A program made the translations under genes and the position numbers. Positions 1 to 9,680 of a stretch of DNA of 64,000 bases are shown one piece after another; positions within the stretch are counted from its first letter, which is position 1, and each line of letters opens with the position of its first letter. The notes beneath the pieces were generated by a model, which was not told the DNA's origin, made no database searches, and was given only the letters and a program-made list of their open reading frames with translations. Origin of the DNA: Marsupella aquatica (taxonomy: Eukaryota > Marchantiophyta); NCBI GenBank assembly GCA_973895155.1, contig OZ316899.1, positions 8,804,001 through 8,868,000 of the forward strand, given 5' to 3'.

Positions 1-42
1 TGAAGTATCTATTACTATGATGAAAAACCTTGTCTCACAACA
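1..42 (+). repeat. 3' end of copia 5' LTR
   Basis: These bases match 5796-5837, the last 42 bases of the 3' LTR, almost perfectly and end in the same ACAACA terminus. Confidence 0.9.
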
Positions 43-58
43 CGTTATCAGCACGAGT
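43..58 (+). promoter_or_regulatory. Putative primer-binding site of the copia element
   Basis: The sequence directly after the LTR (CGTTATCAGCACGAG) sits where the minus-strand primer site belongs. It does not begin with the TGG expected for pairing with an intact tRNA 3' end. An internal or half-tRNA primer, as used by some copia elements, is possible. The primer is not identified. Confidence 0.5.
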
Positions 59-470
59 ATGCTCTACACACCAAAAAAAATATAGAATACATGCCTCGAT
101 GTTTCAACGAGGACAATATCATTTCATGGTTCACTTTTTTCAAAAATAACTGCCCCAACCATTTTTTTACTCGCCATAGCCCCCAATCACCTTCCAAAAA
201 TTCCACCCAATCTTGACCCACCGAGCAGATTCCATTATTTTTTTTACCTACTCATAGTAGTCAATCTCTTAGACGCGTAGTCTCCATTTCTTTTATCCCT
301 TTCTTTCGCACATCAAAGACCCAATAGAAATCCGAAGTGAATGCCAAGATCAAACACGATTGAGACAAGACAGAGACAAAATTAAATCAAATTCCGATCC
401 GCAACCAACAATGTGCGAAATATTACAATTATAGAAGACACCAAGTCGACCTCCAATATATAATCGACGA

Positions 471-1330
471 TGAATACAGTTGAGAAACTGCTCTGGCCGG
501 CACTAAAATTTGATGGTTCAAATTATTTGACATGGATAAAACGAAACATATTTTGCATCCCAAGAGTTGGACGACACACTATATACAGATGCAAATCTAA
601 CTCTGAAACAGAAAGCTAAAGTTGCATTCCTGTTGAGACAACACCTATCACCACAACTGAAGAATGAATATATGAATGAGGTAAACCCACGAAAGCTATG
701 GGACCAACTCAAATCAAGATTTGATCATATGAGAGAAATATGGCTCCCCGAAGCACGAAGGGACTGGCATAACCTACGAGTCATGGACCACACATCAATC
801 GCAAACTATAACAGCGCATTATTTAGAATTACATCTCAACTTGAAATGTGTGGCCACCCAGTAAACAATAACGACCGAATTGACAAAACATTGTCAACAT
901 TCCCAGAAGCCAACATAGCACTGGGAACCCAATACCGAAATATGAATTTTATGACTTATTCGGACCTTATAGCCCACTTATTAGTTGAAGAGAAACAACA
1001 AATCGTAGCACTTCATAATGCAAGAAAAAGACCAGCAGGATCTGATCCACCACCCCATCGGCTAGAAGCAAATTACAGCAGCTATAACGACGACAGACGA
1101 GGAAACAATGGAGGCCAAACAACATATAGGGGAGAAGAGGAAAATTCAGGGGACAAGGACGATACCACCCGTCGAGCAGTCGTACGTTCCTACCACCTCG
1201 CAACACATGGAAATGCGGACCAAACTCAGGCAGGGGCAGATGGCAAAACCTCCAAAACAAGACCACAAGCAACCATCAAAAACTATGTTATAGATGCGGC
1301 AAGATAGGCCACATTAGGAAAGACTGCAAA
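471..1330 (+). pseudogene. copia gag (nucleocapsid/capsid), frameshifted
   Basis: The likely start is the ATG at 471, which opens with a typical copia gag N-terminus including the pattern FDGSNYLTW. The frame shifts near 560 and continues as a UBN2-like capsid region to 1307, with the recognisable LWDQLKSRFD segment. A second shift precedes the zinc knuckle at 1286-1327, which reads C-x2-C-x4-H-x4-C (CYRCGKIGHIRKDC). Gag would form the cytoplasmic virus-like particle and bind the element's RNA. With two frameshifts it is not expected to be functional. Confidence 0.85.
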
Positions 1331-2860
1331 GCATCAGACCAGGAGGCACAACGATATACTAATGAAAGAAACCAAACGAGACACACTCCACAAGGCAACT
1401 ACATGGAAATCGAAGAGGACATCGCAACATACAAAGAAACCGAAGTTCAAATAGAAACACGTACAGACACACCAAACCTGCAGCACCCACCATTTAATGA
1501 CCCCAATATAGGCATCATCGACAGCGGAACCTCGCATACGATACTGCAACATAATAAATACTTCGAATATATCACCCCATCCTCGAGAACACTGACTACA
1601 ATCGCCGGACCCAACCAAATCGAAGAAGGCAAAGGCAAAGCAACAATTCTACTCCTAGGAGGAACCAAAATAGATATAGCAGCTGCAATATATGCCCCAA
1701 CAGCTACACGAAACCTGATCAGCTTCCACAACATACGCGCTAATCAATATCAATTGAGAATAGAAAAACAAGGTGAAACCAAAACCCTACAAATACTCCA
1801 AGACAAGGAAGGCATACCACAAATTTTGGAGATATTACCCTTAATACCACCTGACCTATATGCAGCTCCTATCCAAGCATACCACATCGAACAAAACACA
1901 TCCGACATAACACATACCTGGCATTGCAGACTCGGTCACCCTGGAACTAACATGTACAGCAGAATTATCAGAGACTCCACAGGAATCCCCAAGATGGCCA
2001 AACCCAATGCCAGGAAGACACAATGTATGGCCTGCTTGCAAGGCAAAATGATAACACGCCCATCGATCCCGAAAACTGAATATAAAATCCCCAACTTCTC
2101 AATGCGGATATCTGCGGCCCTATTGACCCTCCTAGTGGCCCATTCAAGTACTTCCTAGTACTCATTGACTCAACTAAATGGTCACAGATCTCCCTACTCT
2201 CAACACGCAACTTGGTCTTTGCAAGAATATTGGCCCACATTTTAAAATTAAGAGCTCAGTTCCCTGAGCACCCCACACGTATACTAAGAGCTGATGGAGC
2301 AGGAGAATTCACTTCGAAAGCCTTCGACGACTTCTGTTGGGCAGCTGGAATCGATACCCAGTACTCAGTCCCACATGTACACTTCCAAAACGGCATAGCC
2401 GAATCAGTTATTAAACGACTACAAATGGTTGCAAGACCAATGTTAATGCACTCAAACTTACCACTATCCGCCTGGGGACATGCTATCCTACATGCATCAA
2501 CACTACTCAAATATAGACCGTCTGCATATAACTCAAAGACCCCATATCATTTGGCATTAGGAACGCCACCGGATTTATCACACTTATGAATATTCGGATG
2601 CAAAGTTATGGTCCCAACCTTAGGACCTAAAAGGACAAAAATTGGCCCCCAACGACACCCCGGCATATATGTAGGATTTGATTCCACATCCATTATCCGA
2701 TACCTCGAACCTACCGCATCAAATCTATTCAAAGCTCGACACCAAGACACCACTTCTACAAAGACAAATTCCCAACACTATCAACAGACGCAACATTATA
2801 CAACCAGATCCAACAGAACCTCAATTGGAATAATCTAAACCTCATCCACCAAGACCCAAG
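1331..2860 (+). pseudogene. copia pol, protease and integrase part
   Basis: The protease active site DSG is at about 1520-1528, inside IIDSGTSHTIL. The GAG-pre-integrase zinc finger follows at about 1915-2040, with H(x)nH in HCRLGHPG and C-x2-C in CMACLQGK. The integrase core follows: a DGAGEF block gives the second catalytic Asp near 2290, and NGIAE gives the catalytic Glu near 2400. The frame changes near 2110-2200 and again near 2590. Integrase would insert the cDNA into the genome. The breaks make this a pseudogene. Confidence 0.87.
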
Positions 2861-5077
2861 AACCAAAAGAGCAGATGAAGAAGTCAGACGAATCATCCAC
2901 CTCAATGAGATGCTAGAGAAAATTCCAGACTCATTCAATGATGCAGCGAACGTGACCAGGTCACATAGAAGCAACCAATGTACCTGCACGAGTGCAGACC
3001 TCCAAGACCCCCGCTTCGGGCGCCGCTTCTGAAATAGCACCGAGAGCAAAACGGGGAAGACCCCCAGGAGCAAAAGACAACCATCCACGACAAAAAAGAA
3101 CCCCGACTACGAATCCTGTCACAACATTAAGTATCGTACACTCAGCACCAACAAACTCCCAAAGCCACAATAATGAAGAAATCTCGATCAAATATCAAAA
3201 CTGGCCAGATATACCAACGACAGACCACAAAAATAAATGAAAAGTTTGTATATCATATAGCACAAGAAATAGAAAGTGATACACCAGACCCACTTACTAT
3301 GAAAGAAGCTCAACAAAGAACAGATTGGCCGAAATGGCAAGAGGCCATCAACACGGAGATGGATGCCCTCATCAAAAGACAGGTCTTTGGACCACTTATA
3401 CCGGCACCACCAGGTAACAACTACACAGAATTAATCCCGATTCACATTCATTAGAAAACGGAATGCGAAAGGAGAAGTAATAAGATACAGAGCAAGACTA
3501 GTAGCCAAAGGGTATACACAAATACCAAGCAGGGATTACGACCTCACATATTCACCCGTCAGGGACGCGATCACATACAGATACCTTATTACTTTCTCCA
3601 TACAACATAAACTTATCAACAATTTAATGGACGTGGTAACTGCGTACCTTTATGGCACTCTGGACACAGACATTTACATGAAAGCACCTCACGAATTGAT
3701 CCAAAGAGTGAAACACTATACTCAGGGGGAGACGTCCCAGAACCTGAGCCCAGATATCAAGTCGGGTATACGACAGATCATACCTGATGAAACGGTTAAA
3801 ATGCTCCTTATGCATAGTGGACATACACAAGACAAGCATAAGAAAACCCCTGGAAATACAGGATCTGACAAACCGACATTAGCCGTAAAAGTATTACGCT
3901 CCATAAATGGCCTTAAACAGAGCGGACGAATATGGTACAAGAAGTTTAAAACAGAGATGATCAACCTTGGATTCACCAACAACAATATTGCCCCATGTCT
4001 CTTTATCAAACAAAGGAACGATGAATTCATTATATTAGCACTGTACATCAACGATGTGAACCTGTTTGGGACACCCACAATTATCAAAGAGACTATCAGA
4101 ACCCTGAAAGGAGTGTTCGAAATGAAAGACCTGGGCGAACCAACATATTGCTTAGGATTACAATTCGAGCACCTCCAGAATGGCACCTTTATCTACCAAT
4201 CAACATACACACAAAAGATTATCAAATAGTTCAACATGCACCTATCACACCCGGTCTCCACACCAATGGAACTCCGGTCCCTTGACCCAGCAAAAGATAT
4301 GTTCAGACGCAGACAAGATCACGAACCTATATTAGGCTCGGAAAAACCCTATCTATCTGCTGTGGGAGCGCTAATGTACCTAGCGAATCACACACGGCCT
4401 GACATCTCATTCTCAGTTAGTCTCCTTGCAAGACACAGCGCACAACCGACAATCCGCCACTGGAATGGCATCAAAAGGATATTTAGGTACCTCCAAGGCA
4501 CCCCTGACCTGGGCCTTTTCTTCCCGAAAGACAGCCCCGACAACCTCATCGGAACACAGACGCTGGATACTTATCTGACCCCCAAGACTCAAAATCTCAA
4601 ACTGGCTATGTCTTCCTGCAAGGCACGACTGCAATATCCTGGCGTAGCACAAAGCAAATGATGACAACCACATCATCAAATCATTCTAAAGTCATAGCAT
4701 TATACGAGGCATGCAGAGAAGCCCTATGTTTAAGAAGTATCATTAACCACATCAGGACCAGCACTGGAAAGTCGAAGATAACCAAACCCACAATAATCTA
4801 TGAGGATAATAAAGCCTGCATAGACCAAATCGTCAACGGCATTATGAAAACCAAAAGAACCAAGCATATTGATCCCAAGTTCTTCTTTACGCAAGAACAA
4901 CAAGGCAAGAACATACAAGTAGAACGGATTTGATCACAGGATAACAGGGCAGATATATTCACAAAACCTCTACCTGCTGGAACTCATAGAGACCACGTCG
5001 CTGGAATAGGTATGAAAAAGCTATCCATATTACTCCAAGAAAGCCAGGACATACAATCCTTAACAAAAAGCACATAA
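2861..5077 (+). pseudogene. copia pol, reverse transcriptase and RNase H part
   Basis: After a poorly conserved linker (2861-3170), RT motifs run from about 3300 to 4240. They include MDVVTAYLYGTL (first catalytic Asp), INGLKQSGRIWY, and the active-site block ALYINDVNLFGT at about 4038-4073. The usual Y-x-D-D is Y-I-N-D here: the first Asp codon is AAC, one G-to-A change from GAC. RNase H follows at 4620-5077, with EACREALCL, YEDNKACI and NRADIFTKPLP. Stops and shifts occur near 3454, 4229, 4660 and 4933. Both the active-site change and the broken frame argue against activity. Confidence 0.87.
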
Positions 5078-5697
5078 ACTGCAAATGCCAGCACGCAAAA
5101 TCCAACTAATGATGAACGGACCCGACAGCAACAGCCCATACTAGAGGTTCGCAACTCCGTTCATACATTTCACTTCATCTTCTTTCCTTCTTCGTCCATC
5201 ACCGTTACTTTGATGTAGATCGCCAACACTTAACAAGCCACCACCACAAAGGCCACAATAAGGTGCGAAGGCGACTCACCTGAGAGACGGATGTTCAAAG
5301 ACACGGAACAACACAACGAATCGAGCTGCACCTGACAACTCGATCGGACATCCTAACAATACACCACTCATACGCCAAGCTCCCGCCCCAATGACTTACG
5401 CTGAAGACCTTACAAACCTCAAGAACTCATCTTGGAGAAAGTGAAAGACCCAACTCAATCGTATAGTATAGACACAGTATAACCATACTCATAGGAAACA
5501 TATTAGTCAAAACAAAACTAGGATATCAAAAACGGAACCATTGGATCCCAATATGTAATGATGGTAGTACTCTTTCCTTGAGAAGAAAGCGGCAAGGTTT
5601 TAATGAGGCTACATCGATGGGAATACCAATGAAATAATCTAGGGTTAAACAAAAAAATGTGGTTACTTTATACACCCATAAACTAACCAAGGGGGAG
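5078..5697 (+). other. copia 3' noncoding region with polypurine tract
   Basis: No coding potential is visible. The last bases before the 3' LTR, about 5690-5697, read GGGGGAG and form the polypurine tract that primes plus-strand synthesis. Small ORFs on either strand here show no family resemblance. Confidence 0.7.
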
Positions 5698-5837
5698 TGT
5701 TGTAAACCATAGTTTACCCTTAACCCTAGAATAAGGTTACCTTTAACCTTACATGATGTAACCCAATGGCTATATAAAGCCATACCTTAATGGAGTGAAG
5801 TATCTAATACTATGATGAAAAACCTTGTCTCACAACA
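5698..5837 (+). repeat. copia 3' LTR (140 bp)
   Basis: The LTR starts TGTTGTAAAC directly after the polypurine tract and ends CACAACA, so its ends form the inverted repeat TGTTGT/ACAACA. A TATA-like stretch TATATAAAG lies at about 5771. Its last 42 bases recur at 1-42. At 140 bp it is short for a plant copia element. Confidence 0.92.
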
Positions 5838-6139
5838 AATGGTTGAATTGTTGACTACTGATAATGGTCATGGGGTTGCACACCGGATTAAACCACCTCT
5901 TCATTGTGTTCATAGTGATTCAACTCAGTGGAGACGTAGTTGTCCTCCACCTAAAAGGGCATGGGTCAGATTGCCAAATACTTAGTCCTATTATGCTCAA
6001 TTCAATCATTGGCCTTCCTATGCGTGGCAACATACAATTTCCATTTAGGGTGCTTGGCTTCACCAACATCCCGTTCTGTTCAAGTTTGCCTAGCCAAGAA
6101 AAATGTGCACACATATTAGACTGGCATAATTTTCAATTC
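5838..6139. other. Spacer between copia and gypsy elements
   Basis: No gene is supported. The stretch 6058-6118 (CTTCACCAACATCC...) is related to 23588-23645 on the other side of the gypsy element, so the flanks carry an imperfect duplicate. The spacer ends in AATTC (6135-6139), one copy of the gypsy target-site duplication. Confidence 0.6.
6135..6139. repeat. gypsy target-site duplication, left copy (AATTC)
   Basis: AATTC precedes the first LTR unit. The same five bases (six with the next A) follow the last LTR copy at 23571-23575. Confidence 0.65.
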
Positions 6140-7063
6140 AGTCGCGGAACTCGACTACCTTAACACTTAGCTCCAGCGTCGCTCACTCCGACGCCAAGCT
6201 CCCTTATGGTCCAAGTCCGGATAGGCCATCCGGGGAGGACTTAGCATGGGGAGACTTGTAGGCAATGAGACGTGGCACTAGCGAAGCAAGGAGCCAAGCT
6301 GGGAACACACACTAAGGACTTGGACTAGCGGATAGCTGGTCGGGTCAAGGGGAAATGGGCCGGGCTCAAGGATGGCCGTCCGGACCTCCGGATGGAATTT
6401 GAGTTCTGAGGGCTTGAATGCGAGCTCCTGTTGGGCCCAAGGCCAATGTTGTTGACGCCATGGGCAACGAACGCTTGGGGCGCAAGTTATGGCCTGAGCC
6501 GGGTTGGGCCGGTCGGGGGCCCTGAGCGGCGATGAGACCTGAGGGCCTAGGCATGAGCACTAGGTCGGCCCGATCACAACGGGCTAAGGCACTCCGCTTG
6601 CGGATAGTCGCGGAACTCGACTACCTTAACACTTAGCTCCGGCATCGCTGACTCTGACGTCGAGTTCCCTTATGGTCCAGGCCCGCATAGGCCATCCGGG
6701 GAGGACTTAGCATGGGGAGACTTGTGGGCAATGAGACGTGGCACTGGCGAGGCAAGGGCCAAGCTGGGGACACAAACTAAGGACTTGGACTAGCCTATGG
6801 CTGGTCGGGTCAAGGGGAAATGGGCCGGGCTCATGGATGGCCGTCCGGACCGTCGGATGGGCTTTGAGTTCTGAGGGCTTGGAAGTGAGCTCCTCTTGGG
6901 CCCAAGGCCAATGGAGTTGACGCCATTGGCAACGGACGCTTGAGGCGCAAGTTGTGGCCCGAGCCGGGTTGGGCCGGTCGGGGGCCCCAAGCGGCGATCA
7001 GACCTGAGGGCCTAGGCATGAGCACTGGGTCGGCCCGGTCACAACGGGCTAAGGCACTCCGCT
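6140..7063 (+). repeat. Two tandem 466-bp units in the gypsy 5' LTR
   Basis: The units 6140-6605 and 6606-7063 start with AGTCGCGGAACTCGACTACC and end with AAGGCACTCCGCTTGCGGAT. They differ by scattered substitutions. Only the last ~55 bases of a unit survive in front of the first 3' LTR copy (21451-21505). Confidence 0.85.
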
Positions 7064-8097
7064 TGCGGATGCCTATCAAGAAAGTTATGGGCGTTGCCAG
7101 TTGGTGGCGCGCCCATTATGCGCGATGGGATCCGGGTTGGGGGCCAAATGTTTAGGGACCAAAGCTGGTCCGGGGGTGGCAGGTCTCCAGAAGCATATAT
7201 GAGGGGAGTGGTGTCTCCCTGGGGGTTAAGGGCGAGCCGAAGTCGTGAGCCGCGGCGGTCGTGACACAAAGGGAAACCGCCAAACGGAAACGACAATATC
7301 TTCCCAACGGGAAGTCCGTTGGAGGACTTCTTAGGTGCGTTGGAAAGCTCTTGAGGAGGACTACGCCCTCCTGAGCTCAGCTGGGTCTGGGGGTGCCATG
7401 GGTTCTCGTGGTTTGCGGGTGTTAGCTCGCCCGTTTGCCAAATCCTGCCGAACAGTAGCCAAGCCGCGTTCAGCCTCCCAAGGGAGCTTGCGTTGGGGAG
7501 GCAAGGCCAAGTAGGTGTGGAGGCTGAGTCCCAAGGGCGCTCGGTCCCTAGACCATCAGTGGGGCAAACCAGGAGTTGGTGTTAGAGTCGGGGCCGTTCT
7601 GGTCCCGGCGTGTTGAGACAAGCTTGGGACAAGCTTTAGGACAAGCTACGCTATTTGGGCCATGAGCATGTCCTGAGGTCAGGGCGGTCAGTTGGTGATG
7701 GATAGGTACGAGGGGGAACCCGGGCCGCGCCCAAGGAAAGAGCTACTTGGACAGACAACGGGCGTGGGTTCTGGTTCTGGCTTATGGCATCGGGAGGACC
7801 TATTGCTGACCTATTTACCAACGTCTGTTGAGCTTGAGTTAGGATGCTAGACTTGGCGAGTTCTAGATCCGATGGGGTTACTTACCGAGGTGCTTGGTTG
7901 CTTGTGCAGATAGTGAGGACCGTTGAGTAGCGGTCGTGTGGGTGAGCAAGCGCGGCTTTGTATGGGAGTGGCCGCGGGTGGTGCTAGAGGCATTCGGATG
8001 CTTGCTCGAGGTATTCCGTGGAGACGTTCGAGCACCAAGGGCACTTAGGCGCAAGTGCTGGGCTTGGTGAGGGCGCTGGGTGGCGAGGTCCACCACT
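6140..8097 (+). repeat. gypsy 5' LTR (about 1.96 kb) with internal tandem repeat
   Basis: The last ~1034 bases (7064-8097) recur at 21506-22540 and 22541-23570, always ending in GGTCCACCACT. The first ~924 bases are two tandem units. The primer-binding site follows within three bases, so this is the 5' LTR. The start is set by the AATTC duplication and by the unit junction at 6605/6606, where the same AGTCGCGG begins again. An alternative is that the tandem units belong to an older fragment next to a 1.03-kb LTR. Confidence 0.75.
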
Positions 8098-8099
8098 TG

Positions 8100-8111
8100 T
8101 GGTATTAGAGC
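8100..8111 (+). promoter_or_regulatory. gypsy primer-binding site (initiator-Met type)
   Basis: TGGTATTAGAGC differs by one base from TGGTATCAGAGC, the usual site complementary to the 3' end of plant initiator tRNA-Met. It begins two bases after the LTR end. Confidence 0.8.
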
Positions 8112-8141
8112 GATTGCTGGCATAGACACCGGGCCGGGGTT

Positions 8142-8144
8142 GTG
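8142..8144. repeat. CACTA target-site duplication, left copy (GTG)
   Basis: GTG directly before CACTAG is matched by GTG at 16620-16622 directly after CTAGTG. Confidence 0.8.
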
Positions 8145-8173
8145 CACTAGTAGAAACCGGGGCAATTTAGACC
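8145..8173 (+). repeat. CACTA terminal inverted repeat, left
   Basis: CACTAGTAGAAA, then GGGG and ATTTAGACC, pairs with the reverse complement of 16591-16619. Confidence 0.9.
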
Positions 8174-8189
8174 ATACCTTATAGGACTA

Positions 8190-8310
8190 AGCCCACTAAG
8201 TCCTTTTTCCATACTTGAAACGACTCGCACCCATTGCACCGGTTTTGTTGAAGACTACAAAAGACTATTAGTGTTTTATGGTTCACTAAAAGACTATGAG
8301 AAGTAACCTT
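8190..8310. repeat. CACTA left subterminal repeats
   Basis: Short copies of AAGACTA/AAAGACTAT and CGACTCG recur here. They resemble the right-end cluster and probably serve as TnpA-type binding sites, by analogy with En/Spm. Confidence 0.65.
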
Positions 8311-8347
8311 GCTACTTTGTGAACGGTGAATAGTCTAGCACATCATG

Positions 8348-9110
8348 GGTAATGTTCACTTATGTTGAGGAGGGGTAATTCTGTAAAGAGGGTGATAGCA
8401 AGGGGCATAACTCAATAAATGGCCTTATTTGTGACCAAAAAGGTTTTGGAGTGAGGTTCATGGAGGGTGGACTACGGAGGGATCGATTACTAACTCCATC
8501 TATAAAAGGCCGAGATGCACAAAGGTAGATTTGTACCGGTCTCAAGGGGGTGTGGGTTTAGGGTTAGGGGGTTGTCCAGCCGAAGAACACTCGATTGAAA
8601 TAGTGACGCAATGGTTTAGGGTAAAGGAACATGTTTAGGGACCCTAACTTGTTTGCTGCCTTGGGAGGATCTTGAGAGCCTGAGCTTGCAAGCGGCATGC
8701 ACTCTAAAAATGGCCCCTGGCATTGCAAAGATAGTCTGGCCACAGTCGAGTTGTCAAGACGTTTAGGGGGTTTATATGTCAAGGCTAGGGGGTGGCTGGG
8801 TTTTCACTAAAGGGGGTGGGGGTTTGATGTCAAGGGTCGGGGGTTGCATGTTAAGGGGATGGGGGTTTAGGAACCATTGGATCGTTGGCATCATGTCCAT
8901 TGACATCATGTTCCCCATCATGTCCATTGACATCATATATGTCGGGAAAGATAATTGACAAATTATTCATGAGGGTAGGCAATTTGGACAATGTTCACCT
9001 ATGTTCAGGAGGGGTAATTGCATAAATTAAGAGGGTGATGACAAGGGGCATCACTCATTAAATGGCCTTATTTGTGACCAAAAGAGGTTTGGTTTAATGA
9101 AGTTCGATCA
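8348..9110 (+). repeat. Pair of ~110-bp direct repeats inside the CACTA left arm
   Basis: 8348-8460 and 8987-9100 share AATGTTCAC, GGAGGGGTAATT, AGAGGGTGATG and AATGGCCTTATTTGTGACC. Between them lies G-rich noncoding DNA with a shorter repeat, CATCATGTCCATTGACATCA, at about 8890-8937. Confidence 0.75.
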
Positions 9111-9406
9111 CCACAGATATTTGCTAAGGCCAAAGTATTTGTTTAGCGACACTACACTAAGTTGTCACTCACAACACTTGAGTGAATGGAGGGGGTTTAT
9201 GGGTCAGGATAATCTTGCCGTTACCATGTCAACAACACCAGTGACTTTGGTAACGGTATCCCAAGCTAGGGGCCTGTACCGCTTGCAGTACCGTTTGGAC
9301 ACCCGAGTCGCGCGACCGTTGGAAGGGAACAAGCCGGTTATGCAACTTTGCATACACTTAGCAGGTTGTTGATGTGTTTAGGGATCCCGCCACATTCCCA
9401 ACTTGC

Positions 9407-9680
9407 GGAGCAAGGTTTATTGTGTTCTCTTGGTGGGATCGGGAGTTTAGGGATCGGAGCAAGGTTTTATCGTGTTCTCTCGATGGGAGCGGGAGCTTAG
9501 GGATTGGAGCAAGGTTTTCCGTGTAATCTTGGTGGGAACGTCTCTACAGTGAGGTTTAGTGTTCCCATTTTCTTGTGGTCGGCTCTGTGAAATCCGAGAA
9601 GAGGGATTGGGAGTTTAGGGATGCTGCAATGACCGGCTCTCGAAGGGTGAGGTGAGACAACCTATTCAACGCCCTTTTGC
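9407..9680 (+). repeat. Three ~50-bp tandem units plus tail, shared with 24289-24560
   Basis: Units begin GGAGCAAGGTTT at 9407, 9456 and 9506 and contain GTGTTCTCTTGGTGGGA. The following ~130 bases (ACGTCTCTACA... to GAGACAACCTATT) also match the copy right of the gypsy element. That copy has two units and a ~60-bp stretch absent here. Confidence 0.8.

Larger units (their letters stand above)
1..5837 (+). mobile_element. Decayed Ty1/copia LTR retrotransposon (5' LTR cut by window edge)
   Basis: The window opens inside the 5' LTR. Its last 42 bases match the end of a 3' LTR at 5698-5837. Between them lie, in order, a UBN2-type gag, a CCHC zinc knuckle, a DSG aspartic protease, a GAG-pre-integrase HHCC finger, an integrase core, reverse transcriptase and RNase H. 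Integrase before RT is the Ty1/copia order. Frameshifts and stops interrupt the reading frame at many places, so this copy cannot make a full polyprotein. The visible 42 LTR bases differ from the 3' LTR at one place (tatctatt versus tatctaat), so the insertion may be fairly young despite its broken frames. The upstream target duplication lies outside the window. Confidence 0.95.

Noticed and set aside
5864-6163. 99-codon frame between copia and gypsy
   Set aside because: It crosses the gypsy insertion point (6140), so it cannot be an old gene, and it has no recognisable motif.
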